Shown here piece by piece: positions 26,012-35,310 of a stretch of 64,000 bases of DNA. The notes below the pieces were generated by a model. That model did not search any database and was not told the origin of the DNA. It saw only the letters and a program-made list of their open reading frames with translations. Every line of letters begins with the position of its first letter. The first letter of the stretch is position 1. Origin of the DNA: JAGZEG01 sp963930185 (lineage in GTDB: Bacteria > Actinomycetota > Coriobacteriia > Coriobacteriales > UMGS124); contig CAWVLT010000016.1 of assembly GCA_963930185.1 (NCBI GenBank), forward strand, positions 124,001-188,000, in the 5' to 3' direction. Made by a program: the position numbers and the translations under genes.

Positions 26012-26310
26012 GGCCGAGTTCGCCGCACGGGGCATGGCGCGGCATGCCCCAACGTTTCTCTGGAGCGTCAATCTGCCTCTCGCGCATGCCCCTCTTCGTT
26101 AAAGAGCGCGCCATGGCACCTTTCCGTGCCCAGCAGCACCGCTCCTACGAATATAGCATCCTTGGGCACGGGGTTAGACCGGCCTCCGTACCATCCGGAA
26201 CACATGACCAACAGTCAGGATGAAAACGGCGATCCCGTCAAACTCAAGGCATATAACGTCCCGAAAGAGACATCCCATGTCCGAGATTTGGCAGGATCAC
26301 CAAGCTTGCG

Positions 26311-26350
26311 AAACCATTTATTTAGTAGAGCCAAACCATTTACTAGAGCC
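26311..26350. repeat. short tandem direct repeat
   Basis: AAACCATTTA..TAGTAGAGCC (26311-26332) is followed at once by AAACCATTTACTAGAGCC (26333-26350); the first copy has four extra bases. AT-rich, 57 bases beyond the end of the next reductase gene. Function unknown. Confidence 0.6.
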
Positions 26351-26407
26351 ATGGGCCGCCGTAAAGGAGCGTCAGCGACACGCAGCGGCACCGAGGGTTA
26401 CAGGCCA

Positions 26408-28060
26408 TTACGCCTTAAGGTCATCTCCGGCGGGCACGTAGCCGGTGCCGTCGCCCATAACAGACTCAACGATGTCATCGATCGCAAAACGCGCACCCAC
26501 GGCAGCAAAGCTCTGCTGCGAGCCAACGGCGACCAACACATCGTACATATAGCCATACAGTCCGCCTGCATCGCTACCACAGGCATAGAGACCCTTAATG
26601 GCGCTGCCTTCGGGCGTTAGAACACGGCTGCGCTCGTCAACACGCAAGCCACCGATCGTAGTCATGAACACCGGGGTGGTCTTGACGCCGTAGAACGGGG
26701 CAGCCTTAACGGGAATGAGGTACTTCGGGTCCTTGAGGAAGTCGGAGTCGTAGCCGGCGTCACACAGCTCATTGTAGTGATCGACCGTGTCCTTGAGGGC
26801 GACCGGGTCAAGGCCCATCTGCTCAGCAAGCTCCTCGATGGTGTCGGCCTTCCAGACCTTGAATTCGTCACCCTGGACGTAGCCCTCAACGAGCTCCATG
26901 CCGTCGGGGAAGGGAGTACCCACGGGAGCGTCTCCCGAGCACTCGCAGATGATGCCTTCGCACTGCTGCTTGAGGAAGTCGGTGTCCAGGATGTTGTAGC
27001 TTGCAACCTGGGTCGAGCGGCTCTCGCCATAGGCGACGAAGCTGTCTACGAGCCCCTCGCTGGTGAAGCGCTTGGCGCTCTCGTTAACCCAAAGCGTGGG
27101 GACGATGCCGACCAGGCAGCGAACGGGATGGGCCTCCTCGACGCGCTTGCCAGAAACCTCACTGTAGTCCGCCATGACCGCACCGAGACGGAAGGTGTCG
27201 GCACCGGCAGCCATACCCATCAGGATGCAATCGCCGTCACGGCCGGGAGTGCCCTTCCAGGAGGTATAACCAGCGGAGAGATCCTCCTCTTCCTCGGAGA
27301 TGAACCTCCAGCCGGTGTAAGTGTTCACCATCTCACGGTTACAGGGATAGCCGCCCGAGCACATAATGACGGCCTTTGTGTTGAACTGGACGCCCCTGCC
27401 GTCTTTGTCCGTAGCAATGACGCCGGCAACGGATCCATCCTCGGCCATAAGGAGCTGCTTGGCGGGCATCTCGGTATAGATCTGGGCGCCAGCAGCCTGG
27501 GCAGCCTCGGCGATGATAGCGCAGTGTCCGCCACGCTCAGTGTAGACATGCCAAGTAGGAACGACGCCCCAGCTCGAGCGGATGCCGCTGAAAGTCACGC
27601 CGTGATCCATGAGCCAGTCCACGGTGTCTCCGGCATGCTCGAGCCAACGACGGCAGATGCGTGGGTTGTTGGACCAGTGACCAAACTCCTCGATCTGCTG
27701 GAAGTAAGAGTCGGTGTCGTCGTCATATCCCTCCTCGAGCTGAAGTCTGGACATGCAACCGAACATGCCCTCGGCAGTGGCGGAGGTGCCGCCGATGTAG
27801 CCGAGCTTTTCGATCAGTGCGACGTTGAGACCGGCCTCCGCACCGGCGAGCGCGGCGCACAACCCAGACATGCCGGCACCAATGATAACGACGTCGCATT
27901 CAATGGTCTGCTCGACCACAATCTGCTCCTCGGTGGGTTGGACAGCCTCCTCAGCACCCGCGAACCTGACCATGCCGGCCGCCTGAGTGCACAGCGCGGC
28001 AGCACCTGCCGCCGAGACAGCACCCTTCAAGAATGTACGGCGGTTCATGTCAGCAACCAT
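26408..28060 (-). CDS. Tat-exported FAD-dependent reductase (fumarate reductase-like)
   Basis: 550 aa with ribosome site AAAGGGG. Tat motif NRRTFLKG at residues 6-13 and a hydrophobic stretch to about 35. FAD motif VVIIGAGMSGLCAALAGAEAG near 57-77, CysGlyGly-type insert GTSATAEGMFG, an active-site stretch AKRFTSEGLVDS and C-terminal clamp GLYACGSDAGG. No FMN-binding or haem domain. Base use is somewhat less GC-rich than the 23570 gene. It follows the LuxR gene 28334-29842 on the same strand (273-base gap), its likely regulator. A 7-bp hairpin (28137-28155) is in its leader. Confidence 0.88.
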   Translation of the reverse strand: MVADMNRRTFLKGAVSAAGAAALCTQAAGMVRFAGAEEAVQPTEEQIVVEQTIECDVVIIGAGMSGLCAALAGAEAGLNVALIEKLGYIGGTSATAEGMFGCMSRLQLEEGYDDDTDSYFQQIEEFGHWSNNPRICRRWLEHAGDTVDWLMDHGVTFSGIRSSWGVVPTWHVYTERGGHCAIIAEAAQAAGAQIYTEMPAKQLLMAEDGSVAGVIATDKDGRGVQFNTKAVIMCSGGYPCNREMVNTYTGWRFISEEEEDLSAGYTSWKGTPGRDGDCILMGMAAGADTFRLGAVMADYSEVSGKRVEEAHPVRCLVGIVPTLWVNESAKRFTSEGLVDSFVAYGESRSTQVASYNILDTDFLKQQCEGIICECSGDAPVGTPFPDGMELVEGYVQGDEFKVWKADTIEELAEQMGLDPVALKDTVDHYNELCDAGYDSDFLKDPKYLIPVKAAPFYGVKTTPVFMTTIGGLRVDERSRVLTPEGSAIKGLYACGSDAGGLYGYMYDVLVAVGSQQSFAAVGARFAIDDIVESVMGDGTGYVPAGDDLKA

Positions 28061-28333
28061 GATAAAGCCCCTTTCTGCATGCCTTCCATTTACTCTAATG
28101 TAGCCCGTTGCGCCCTCGCGAGAAGCACAGACACGTCAGGCGTCCTTCACGCCTGTCTCTGCGCCTTGCTCTCCCATCGAGTGTCCGAAGCATCGAGCAC
28201 GAGTCGAATACTAGGCACACAGACCCAACCTCGAACAGCACATGCAGAAGGTGATCGGCATCCCATGAATCAGGTGATTTCAAAGAAATGGCTGGCAGAT
28301 TGCTTGATGCTCCTGACAAAGCTCCCCAGGGAG

Positions 28334-29842
28334 CTAGATCGGGGCATCACTGGCATTGGAGCCCGAAGCTGGGTCAGGGTCAGGGTCAGGGTCAAGACCG
28401 TTCTCGCCTCCTTCGACCATATCGATGAGCTGTTGTCGCGTGTGAACCTTTAACTTCGCATAGATATGCTTGATGTGAGATGCGACGGTGTTCAGGGAGA
28501 TGACGAGCTCGTCACGAATGAACGGAGCGCTCCTTCCCTTGACGAGAAGGGCCAGTATTTCCGTCTCACGTGGAGAGAGTCCATACGCGCGTGCAACCAC
28601 CCCAAGGCGTTCTTCGAATACGCGGCGCTCATCCTCGGCCCTAGCCCCTTCATCAAGTTGGTTCCTGTCTTCGGCGCCGTCGAGTGCCTCCTTCGCTCCC
28701 CCATCTCGATTCGCCCCGCGCGCAGCAACGAGCGCAAGCGCGAATAGCAAGGCAAGCAGAACGATGCAGGACATGGCATTAAACGATGGCGGGTCGTTCC
28801 GGGAAACACCCTCGGCCCAAAAACCCAAAGACAGCCCAATGAGACCGCTCGCATGATTTATGAGCCAGATTACGCCAAAGGTAAACGCCGCATTGCCAAA
28901 CCCCCGCCCAACAAGACTGGCCGCATACAGAATCAGGAGGTACTGGCATAGCAACATAAGAGCGAAAGCAACGGCTCCCGCCAGTGACGGGGAGAGCCCG
29001 AGCCCGCACGCGACGACCGTCGCCACCAAGAAAGCCGAGGTGATTGTGCATATCGATCCGACGGAAAACCCCTCCGCAAATCGCATGAAGCCGACAAGAG
29101 CTACGATAAAGAGCAGGAGGCCGGCAAGCAATGTGATGTCCAAACCTGAACTCATGGAAGGAAGCACCACATGGTAGTTGATCAAATAGTACAAAATGGC
29201 GATTGGACCTCCAAGGCAGACAACCATTCGAGCCACGAACTTCGCAGTGAGGTCTATAGGGGCATGCTCGGTACGATCCGTTTCGCCATCATCCAGCTGC
29301 GAGACCCGCCCGAGGGCAAGCACGTACAGAATGCTTGCAACCGGGGCAAGCACCACGAGGATGAAACGACGGGCAGCAGCCGGAACGGAAAGGGCCACCG
29401 CAATCACCAGCGCCTGCGTCGTCGCAGAGGCAATTGCCGTTCGCTCGCCCATCTCTGTATCAAGTGCCGAATAGACGTCACCCCAGCTCACCCATAGCCA
29501 TGCATTGGCGAGACTTGCCATCACCATCCCGCCGACAACCGCAAGGGGGCGTGACGCCAACAAGACAAGGAGCGACCCTATCGCGTTCACGAAACCGGCA
29601 GCCAAAGAAAGCGCCTCTCTGTGGGAGATCAAGTCCCGTTTATGGCTGGCAATCACAATTGCCAAAGTGCCCAGCGCAACCGTGAGTGACGACACAATGC
29701 TGAGCAGAGGAAGACCGGGAGCCAGGCCGCTCAGGACAAAGTCATCGCCCCTGATGTAAAACATGCAAATTGACCATGCCTCAAGCAGACCATACCCGAG
29801 ATAAGGAAAATAGACTGACAACCTCATACGCCACGTCCCCAT
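28334..29842 (-). CDS. membrane-bound LuxR-family regulator
   Basis: 502 aa from ATG (29840-29842); upstream in-frame GTG codons would add up to 38 polar residues, and no start has a good ribosome site. The first TM segment follows at once (LSVYFPYLGYGLLEAWSI). About 12 hydrophobic segments, then an acidic linker, then LuxR HTH with LSPRETEILALLVKGRS and NTVASHIKHIYAKLKVHT. The C-terminal tail has four Asp-Pro units encoded by a TCAGGG hexamer repeat at about 28376-28400. Probably controls the reductase gene downstream at 26408-28060. A hairpin GCTCCCcaGGGAGC covers its end. Confidence 0.87.
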   Translation of the reverse strand: MGTWRMRLSVYFPYLGYGLLEAWSICMFYIRGDDFVLSGLAPGLPLLSIVSSLTVALGTLAIVIASHKRDLISHREALSLAAGFVNAIGSLLVLLASRPLAVVGGMVMASLANAWLWVSWGDVYSALDTEMGERTAIASATTQALVIAVALSVPAAARRFILVVLAPVASILYVLALGRVSQLDDGETDRTEHAPIDLTAKFVARMVVCLGGPIAILYYLINYHVVLPSMSSGLDITLLAGLLLFIVALVGFMRFAEGFSVGSICTITSAFLVATVVACGLGLSPSLAGAVAFALMLLCQYLLILYAASLVGRGFGNAAFTFGVIWLINHASGLIGLSLGFWAEGVSRNDPPSFNAMSCIVLLALLFALALVAARGANRDGGAKEALDGAEDRNQLDEGARAEDERRVFEERLGVVARAYGLSPRETEILALLVKGRSAPFIRDELVISLNTVASHIKHIYAKLKVHTRQQLIDMVEGGENGLDPDPDPDPASGSNASDAPI

Positions 29843-30071
29843 ATCAGTGCCACACGCGTCCGACACGTCGATACATCCAGTGACACAATAGTGCCACTGA
29901 AACAGGATGTCACACAATTCCCTGAGCAACTCGATACGCCTGTATTTGGCGGACACGAACTTCGTCCCCCAAGAATCCCATATCTGCTATTGTTACGGTA
30001 CAAACCCGGCCGATGCGCCGCCAGAGCCCAAACCGGACAGCCGCCGTCTCCCGCAAAGGCCAGGTCGCCCA

Positions 30072-31480
30072 ATGACAACCCCGCACGTGAGCATCGAACA
30101 GCCAGGCACGTCATTCGTCCACAGGGCAAGGCGCGCCCGCTTCGCCCTGGCCGCGCTGGGATTCACCCTGTTCTACTCGGTCGCGGTCATCTTCTTCTAC
30201 TACGAATGGCTGTTCACGACGGGATCCCCCGTCGACCCACTCGCATACGGCGCCACGCTTAACGTCACGTTGCTGCTGGCAGCGCTGGCCGAGCAGCAAA
30301 TCCTCCCTCGCCTCAAGGACGGGCGCGCCCTGCTTGCGGTCGGCGGCGCGGCGTATCTCCTCGCCTGCTGTCTGCTCGTTGCGTCGGGCAACGGGGCGCG
30401 CGTCGCCGTCGTGTGCGCGGCCGGGGCATGCGCGGGCGTGGGTGCGGCGCTACTCGCCTCGCTTTGGCTCGACAGGCTCGGCTGCCTCTCCAACCGCGAG
30501 CCCGCCTACGTGCTGGGAATCGCGTCGCTGGCCAGCATCCCCATATCGGTGCTTGTGGGCCTTGCTCCCCTCTTCCCCATGGCCGCCGCATGCGTCCTGC
30601 TGCTTGCCGGGTCATGCGCCTTACTCGTCAAGCTCGGAGCGGCAGGCGCCCTTGATATGGAAGGCGCACAAAGAGGGGCGGTACGAGACACGCACACAGA
30701 AACGCAGGCTGGAGAGCAGGCAGAAGGGCAGATCGGAGTGCCAGCCGTCGGTACCGCGGCCCCCGACGTCCCCGCGCAGGAACGGCAAGGCGCGGGAACA
30801 AGCCCCTGGTCGCGCCTCGTCGTGCCGCTAGCGTACGTACGTGGCCATCCTCTCGTTTGTGTACGGAACGCTCGATGACGTGGCCATGACCACCTCAGTC
30901 ACCTCTCCGGACGACTCGGGCATCGTCTCCCAGGTCTGCAGCCTCGTGACCGTGGCCGTGTTTCTCGCCTACGTGCACTTCGACGGCCATCGGTACGCGA
31001 CCCTCCTCAACGTCGCTGTGGGCATCGTGGCCACCGGGCTCATCTTCCTGCCGTTCCTCGGATACAGCTATAACCTGCTGCTCATGGTGCTCACCCACAT
31101 CGGCTGGGAGCTATCGCTGCTCGTGTCGTACGCGCTTGCCGTGGAGGTCGCCCGCGGCGATCGACGTCGCCTTCTCGGCGTGGGCGCGCTGGTGTTCGCG
31201 GCCCCGCGCCCGTTCGTCATCGCCGGATCGGCCGTCGTCAACCTCATCGCCGGCACGGGCTCCCGAGATGGCGGCGCAGGTTCGGCTGCCGGCAACCTCG
31301 AGTTCGCCCACATGGTCGTCATCGCCTGCGTGCTGCTCTACGTGACCATGCTCGCCATCTGGCTGCTCACGAATCGCGAGAAACGCAGGGCCGAGCGAGA
31401 CCTTGCCCGTCGCGACGAGGTCATCCGTCGCTTCGTCACCGCACGCGACGACCTCTACGCCCTAGCATGCGAGTTGCAAC
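30072..31480 (+). pseudogene. broken membrane LuxR-family regulator (frameshift and lost HTH)
   Basis: From ATG 30072 the frame encodes six or so membrane segments (FALAALGFTLFYSVAVIFFY etc.) and then shifts at 30833-30841, where TACG is present twice. Removing one copy restores AYVAILSFVYG and joins the frame that continues to 31480 with the remaining membrane segments and the linker ARRDEVIRRFVTARDDLYAL. The HTH expected immediately afterwards is missing: the sequence passes into the middle of an FMN-binding domain. Other regulators of this type in the window end with an HTH. Divergent from the intact LuxR gene at 28334-29842. Confidence 0.8.
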
Positions 31481-33151
31481 GACACCGCGCGCATCGCCGC
31501 ACCGGCGCTCGAGCAGATCCCCCAGCGCATCGTGGAGACGCAGGGCCTGGGCGTCAACACGGTGGCAGGCGCCACATTCACCTCGATCGGCATCGTCAAC
31601 GCCGTGGCGGACTGCGTCGAGCAGGCCGGCGGGTCGTCGGACGAGCTGTTCTCCACCGGCAAGCCCCAGCCCAATGATGCGGTTGAGGAGCTCGAGGCCG
31701 ACGTCGTGGTCGTGGGCGCCGGCGCGGCCGGCATGGGCGCCGCCATCGCGGCGGCGCAGCAGGGTGCCAGCGTCATCGTGTTTGAGAAGAACGCCAACAT
31801 CGGCGGCAACTGCCTGGTGTCGGGCGGCTACCTCGAGTACATCACCGCGCCGGACGACGCCCGCCCCGAGATGACCGAGGCGCTCGACCGCTACGTGGAG
31901 GAGGTGCTCGCCAGCGACCTGGTGACCTCCACCGACCCTGACCTGGTGGAGCAGGTGCTTCAGCAGTACGAGGACCACAAGGCATCGGGCTCGACCAAGC
32001 TCTTCGACTCGCCCGAGTTCTACGCGCTCGACTACACGGCGACCTCCGGCGAGGGCCTGACCCCGGCCGACTACCTGCCCGTCGGCTACAACATCGCCGA
32101 ACTCAACGGCTGGATGACCGACCTGGGCTTCGAGTGGGCCACGCCCACCCACGAGATCACCGGCCACCTCTATCCCCGCTGGTCAAATCCCACCGAGGGC
32201 AACGCGGGCGAGGGGTACTTCGACTTCTTCGACCGCGTGCTCGCAGACGACACCCTGCAGGTCAGCGTGTACCTGGCGACGCCGGCAACCTCGCTCGTCA
32301 CCGAGGGCGGCGCGGTGAGCGGCGTGAACGCCCAGGCGGCAGACGGCACCATCTACGTCATCCGCGCGCCCAAGGTCATCCTTGCAAGTGGCGGTTTCTC
32401 CGGTAGCCCCGACCTGCTGCGCCAGTACAACACGCAGTGGAGCTATCCGGAGGGTAACATCCCCACGACCAACGTCAACGGCCACACGGGTGACGGCATC
32501 AAGATGGCAACCGAGCTGGGAGCCGCGACCGTCGACATGGGCAACCAGATGCTCTTCCCGCTCAACGAGCCGACCACCTATTCCGCCGACTACGTGTCGG
32601 GCACCTTCGCCGACAGCCCGCTCATCAACAAGGAGGGCAAGCGGTTCGTCGACGAGACCTGCGACCGCTTCACCATGGCGGCGGCGCTCATGGAGCAGAC
32701 CGACAACCTGTGCTACATGGTGAGCGACGCGGCGAGCACCTACGTGATGCCCTCGACCCCCGGCGAGGAGTCGCTCATCGAGCACGGCCGGCTCTACCGC
32801 GCCGACACCCTCGAGGAGCTTGCTGAGCAGATCGGCGTGCCTGCCGACGCGTTCGTTGCCGAGATCGAGCGCTACAACGGCTTCTGCGACGCCGGGCAGG
32901 ACGATGACTTTGGCCGCTACCTCTTTGACGAGCTGAGCCCCGTGCGCGAGGCGCCCTTCTACGCCTCGCCCGCGACGTGGGCCGCACACATCACCATCGG
33001 CGGCCTGGTGACCGACGAGAACTTCCAGGTGCTCACCGAAGCGGGCGACGCCATCGAAGGGCTGTATGCGGCCGGCGAGGTGCGCAACGGCATCTGCGGC
33101 GTGAGCAGCATTGCCGACGGTATGGCGGCAGGCAAGATCCCGCTGGCGTAA
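31476..33151 (+). pseudogene. 5'-truncated FMN/FAD reductase gene
   Basis: The frame opens without a plausible start in NDTARIAAPALEQIPQRIVE and carries the C-terminal half of an FMN-binding domain (LGVNTVAGATFTSIGI with the normal flavin site), then a full FAD domain: VVVVGAGAAGMGAAIAAAQ, GKRFVDETCDRF, and GLYAAGEVRNG near the end. The Tat signal and the first part of the FMN domain are missing; they were lost with the HTH of the LuxR gene just upstream in one deletion. A GTG at 31532 could start a 539-aa protein, but it would stay in the cytoplasm. Body of the gene is intact, so the deletion may be recent. Confidence 0.8.
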
Positions 33152-33179
33152 GCCGGGAGGCGGCCAGAGCGCAGACAAA

Positions 33180-33249
33180 GGGCGGCAGACTGCATACTTT
33201 CGGACATCTTCAGCGCCTAGAATGTCCGGATACATGCAGTCTGCCGCCC
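33180..33249. terminator. inverted repeat with TATCCGGACA-type core, copy 4
   Basis: GGGCGGCAGACTGCAT (33180-33195) pairs perfectly with ATGCAGTCTGCCGCCC (33234-33249); inside, TTCGGACAT faces ATGTCCGGATA, the family core. It lies 28 bases past the truncated reductase gene and ahead of the next LuxR gene. Confidence 0.65.
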
Positions 33250-33356
33250 ATAGCTACGCAGTGCCAGAATCGCGCGTAATGCACGCCCCGCACATTCCAC
33301 GCAAGCAAAAACTATCCCGTCGGCCTTAAAATACGAGAAGATACCGCCGGGAATGG

Positions 33357-35123
33357 ATGGGGCACATGCAAGAGAAGCAAACAGGTCAAGAGGAGCGGAG
33401 AAACCAGAGCGACGCGTCACAAGACGTGTGCCGCAGCCCTCGTGTGCAGCGTCCTAAACAAGCAGATCAGCTAGCGCGGAAAGACGCAAGTACCCTCCAG
33501 AAACTCACAGGCGACCTCAAGCAGCTGCGTCTGCGCCATCTGGGATTCGCCTTCTTCTTCGCGTGGATGTCGATGTTCATGCATGGACCCCAGCTCATCC
33601 TTGGCACCTGGGACGGCAGTGCGCAACCCATGATGACGGAGCACGCCTCGTTTGTCCCCCTTGCCACGCTGACCGTCGCGTCGGCGCTCACCATGCTGTT
33701 CTACGGCATCGCGAGGAACGTCCGTCCGCCGATAAGCCTGCGCAGGAGCACTCGGGCTTCCGCATCCGCCCTGATCATCATCGGGACAGTCCTCAGCAGC
33801 CTGAGCATTGCGACTGGCATGTGGATCGCCAATCTTCTGCCTCTCCCAGCCAGCAGCGCGTCGCTCATCGCATCCGCCATGGCATCGGCAGCCTCGGCGA
33901 TAGCCGGCGTCGGCATGGCCAAGACCATGGTGATGTGGGGCGAGTTCTACGGCTGCATTGGCTCTCGGAGAGCTTCGGTATACATCTGCGCGTCGGTGTT
34001 CCTCTCCTCTGCGCTCTACTACCTCACCGCCTATCTGTCACCCATCCCCAGACTCGTTGCCATATGCCTGTATCCCGTGCTCTCGATGGCCCTGCTCACA
34101 AAGAACCAGCCTGAGATAGACATCTGGTACTCCGGCTCGCTGGGCCAGGAGGGCGGGGCCGGCACCTCCGACCCAAACGGGCCACGTCGCAACCCCCTGC
34201 CCACAAAGATTCTCGTGTGCGCGGCGCTGTACGGCGCGGTTTCGGGTCTGGTCGCAGGCTCCTCGCTCATCTTTGACGCCGCGGCGGGCGTCACCGACAG
34301 CCCACAGGCCCAGCAAGCCAGCAGCATCGACCCCATCGCGGGAATGGTGGTGGCGGTCCTGCTTCTTCTGGGCATCGCCCTGTTTGGAAGCAGCATCGAT
34401 CGAGGCTTCACCTACCGGCCGACGATCCTCATCATGGTGGTGGGCTGCGCCCTCCTGCCCTTTGCCGGGGGACTCCACGGCCAGATCGCAACGGCAATCG
34501 TCGGCGGGGGCTACATGTTCTTCTACGCGCTCTCGTGGATCCTGTACTCAGACATTGCCTACCGGGCGAAAATTCCCGGCCACCGGGTCTTCTCCTGGGG
34601 CCGCGTGGCGGGAGCGGGAGGGTATGCCGCCGGCATGGCGGTCAGCGCCGCATGCTCGCGGATGCTTGGCTTCGAGGTATTCACCCCCACGCTTGTAGCG
34701 TTCATAACCATGGGACTGCTCGTGCTCACCGCAGTCTTCGTCCTTGACGAGAAGGACGTGCTCAGCGGCTGGGGAAAGCTCAAAGATATCAGTCCAGAAA
34801 AGGCGGGTCAGCAGGCATCCGATCGCGTCTGCGATGCAAATAAGCGTCAGGAAAGCCCGAATGCCGTAATCTCCCGTGCATTCGCTGACCAGCAGCTCAC
34901 CAAGCGAGAGTGCGAGATTCTCATTCACCTGCTCAAGGGCCGCAGCCTCCCACGCATCGGCGAGGACCTGGGCATCGCCTATACGACTGTGAACAGCCAC
35001 GTCGCCAGCATCTATGCAAAGTGCGGGGTCCACTCTCGCCAGGAACTCATCGACATGGCAGAGGCCCTTGTCGAACAAACGAGTGACGAATTATACGAGA
35101 CGAGGTGCCAGTCGGCCTCATAG
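33357..35123 (+). CDS. membrane-bound LuxR-family regulator
   Basis: 588 aa; ATG 33357 and 33366 are both possible, each near GGGAATGG/GGATGGGG. A polar head of about 55 residues precedes the membrane domain (LRLRHLGFAFFFAWMSMFM onward, about 12 segments). C-terminal LuxR HTH: LTKRECEILIHLLKGRS and TTVNSHVASIYAKCGVHS. It is on the same strand as, and 187 bases before, the flavoprotein reductase at 35311, its likely target. Confidence 0.9.
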   Translation: MGHMQEKQTGQEERRNQSDASQDVCRSPRVQRPKQADQLARKDASTLQKLTGDLKQLRLRHLGFAFFFAWMSMFMHGPQLILGTWDGSAQPMMTEHASFVPLATLTVASALTMLFYGIARNVRPPISLRRSTRASASALIIIGTVLSSLSIATGMWIANLLPLPASSASLIASAMASAASAIAGVGMAKTMVMWGEFYGCIGSRRASVYICASVFLSSALYYLTAYLSPIPRLVAICLYPVLSMALLTKNQPEIDIWYSGSLGQEGGAGTSDPNGPRRNPLPTKILVCAALYGAVSGLVAGSSLIFDAAAGVTDSPQAQQASSIDPIAGMVVAVLLLLGIALFGSSIDRGFTYRPTILIMVVGCALLPFAGGLHGQIATAIVGGGYMFFYALSWILYSDIAYRAKIPGHRVFSWGRVAGAGGYAAGMAVSAACSRMLGFEVFTPTLVAFITMGLLVLTAVFVLDEKDVLSGWGKLKDISPEKAGQQASDRVCDANKRQESPNAVISRAFADQQLTKRECEILIHLLKGRSLPRIGEDLGIAYTTVNSHVASIYAKCGVHSRQELIDMAEALVEQTSDELYETRCQSAS

Positions 35124-35310
35124 GTTTCATACGAGCGTCCCATCTAACCCAGGCGCGCCAGACAGCTCCGCGCATGGAGGCAAAATCGTATGCTTCATAC
35201 CATCCGCTGCGGGCTATCGTGCGTTTCAATTGTCTTTGCACGCAGGCCGACGCGGAACGCCGAAAGCACCGCAAGCCGCCTGCAATCCAAAGACTGAAAG
35301 GGGACCGATC

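Larger units (their letters stand above)
25559..26407. other. non-coding region between convergent reductase genes
   Basis: 849 bases with a terminator (25633-25670), a large inverted-repeat element (25815-26011), a direct repeat (26311-26350) and otherwise nothing recognised. Several open frames of 100-225 codons cross it but run through the repeat arms and lack protein features. Confidence 0.55.

Noticed and set aside
25699..26223. 174-codon plus-strand frame at 25.7-26.2 kb
   Set aside because: Spans the 28-bp inverted-repeat element and several other overlapping open frames; no protein character.
30831..30845. programmed ribosomal frameshift in the LuxR gene
   Set aside because: No slippery heptamer or downstream structure; a 4-bp duplication explains the shift, and the gene has also lost its HTH.
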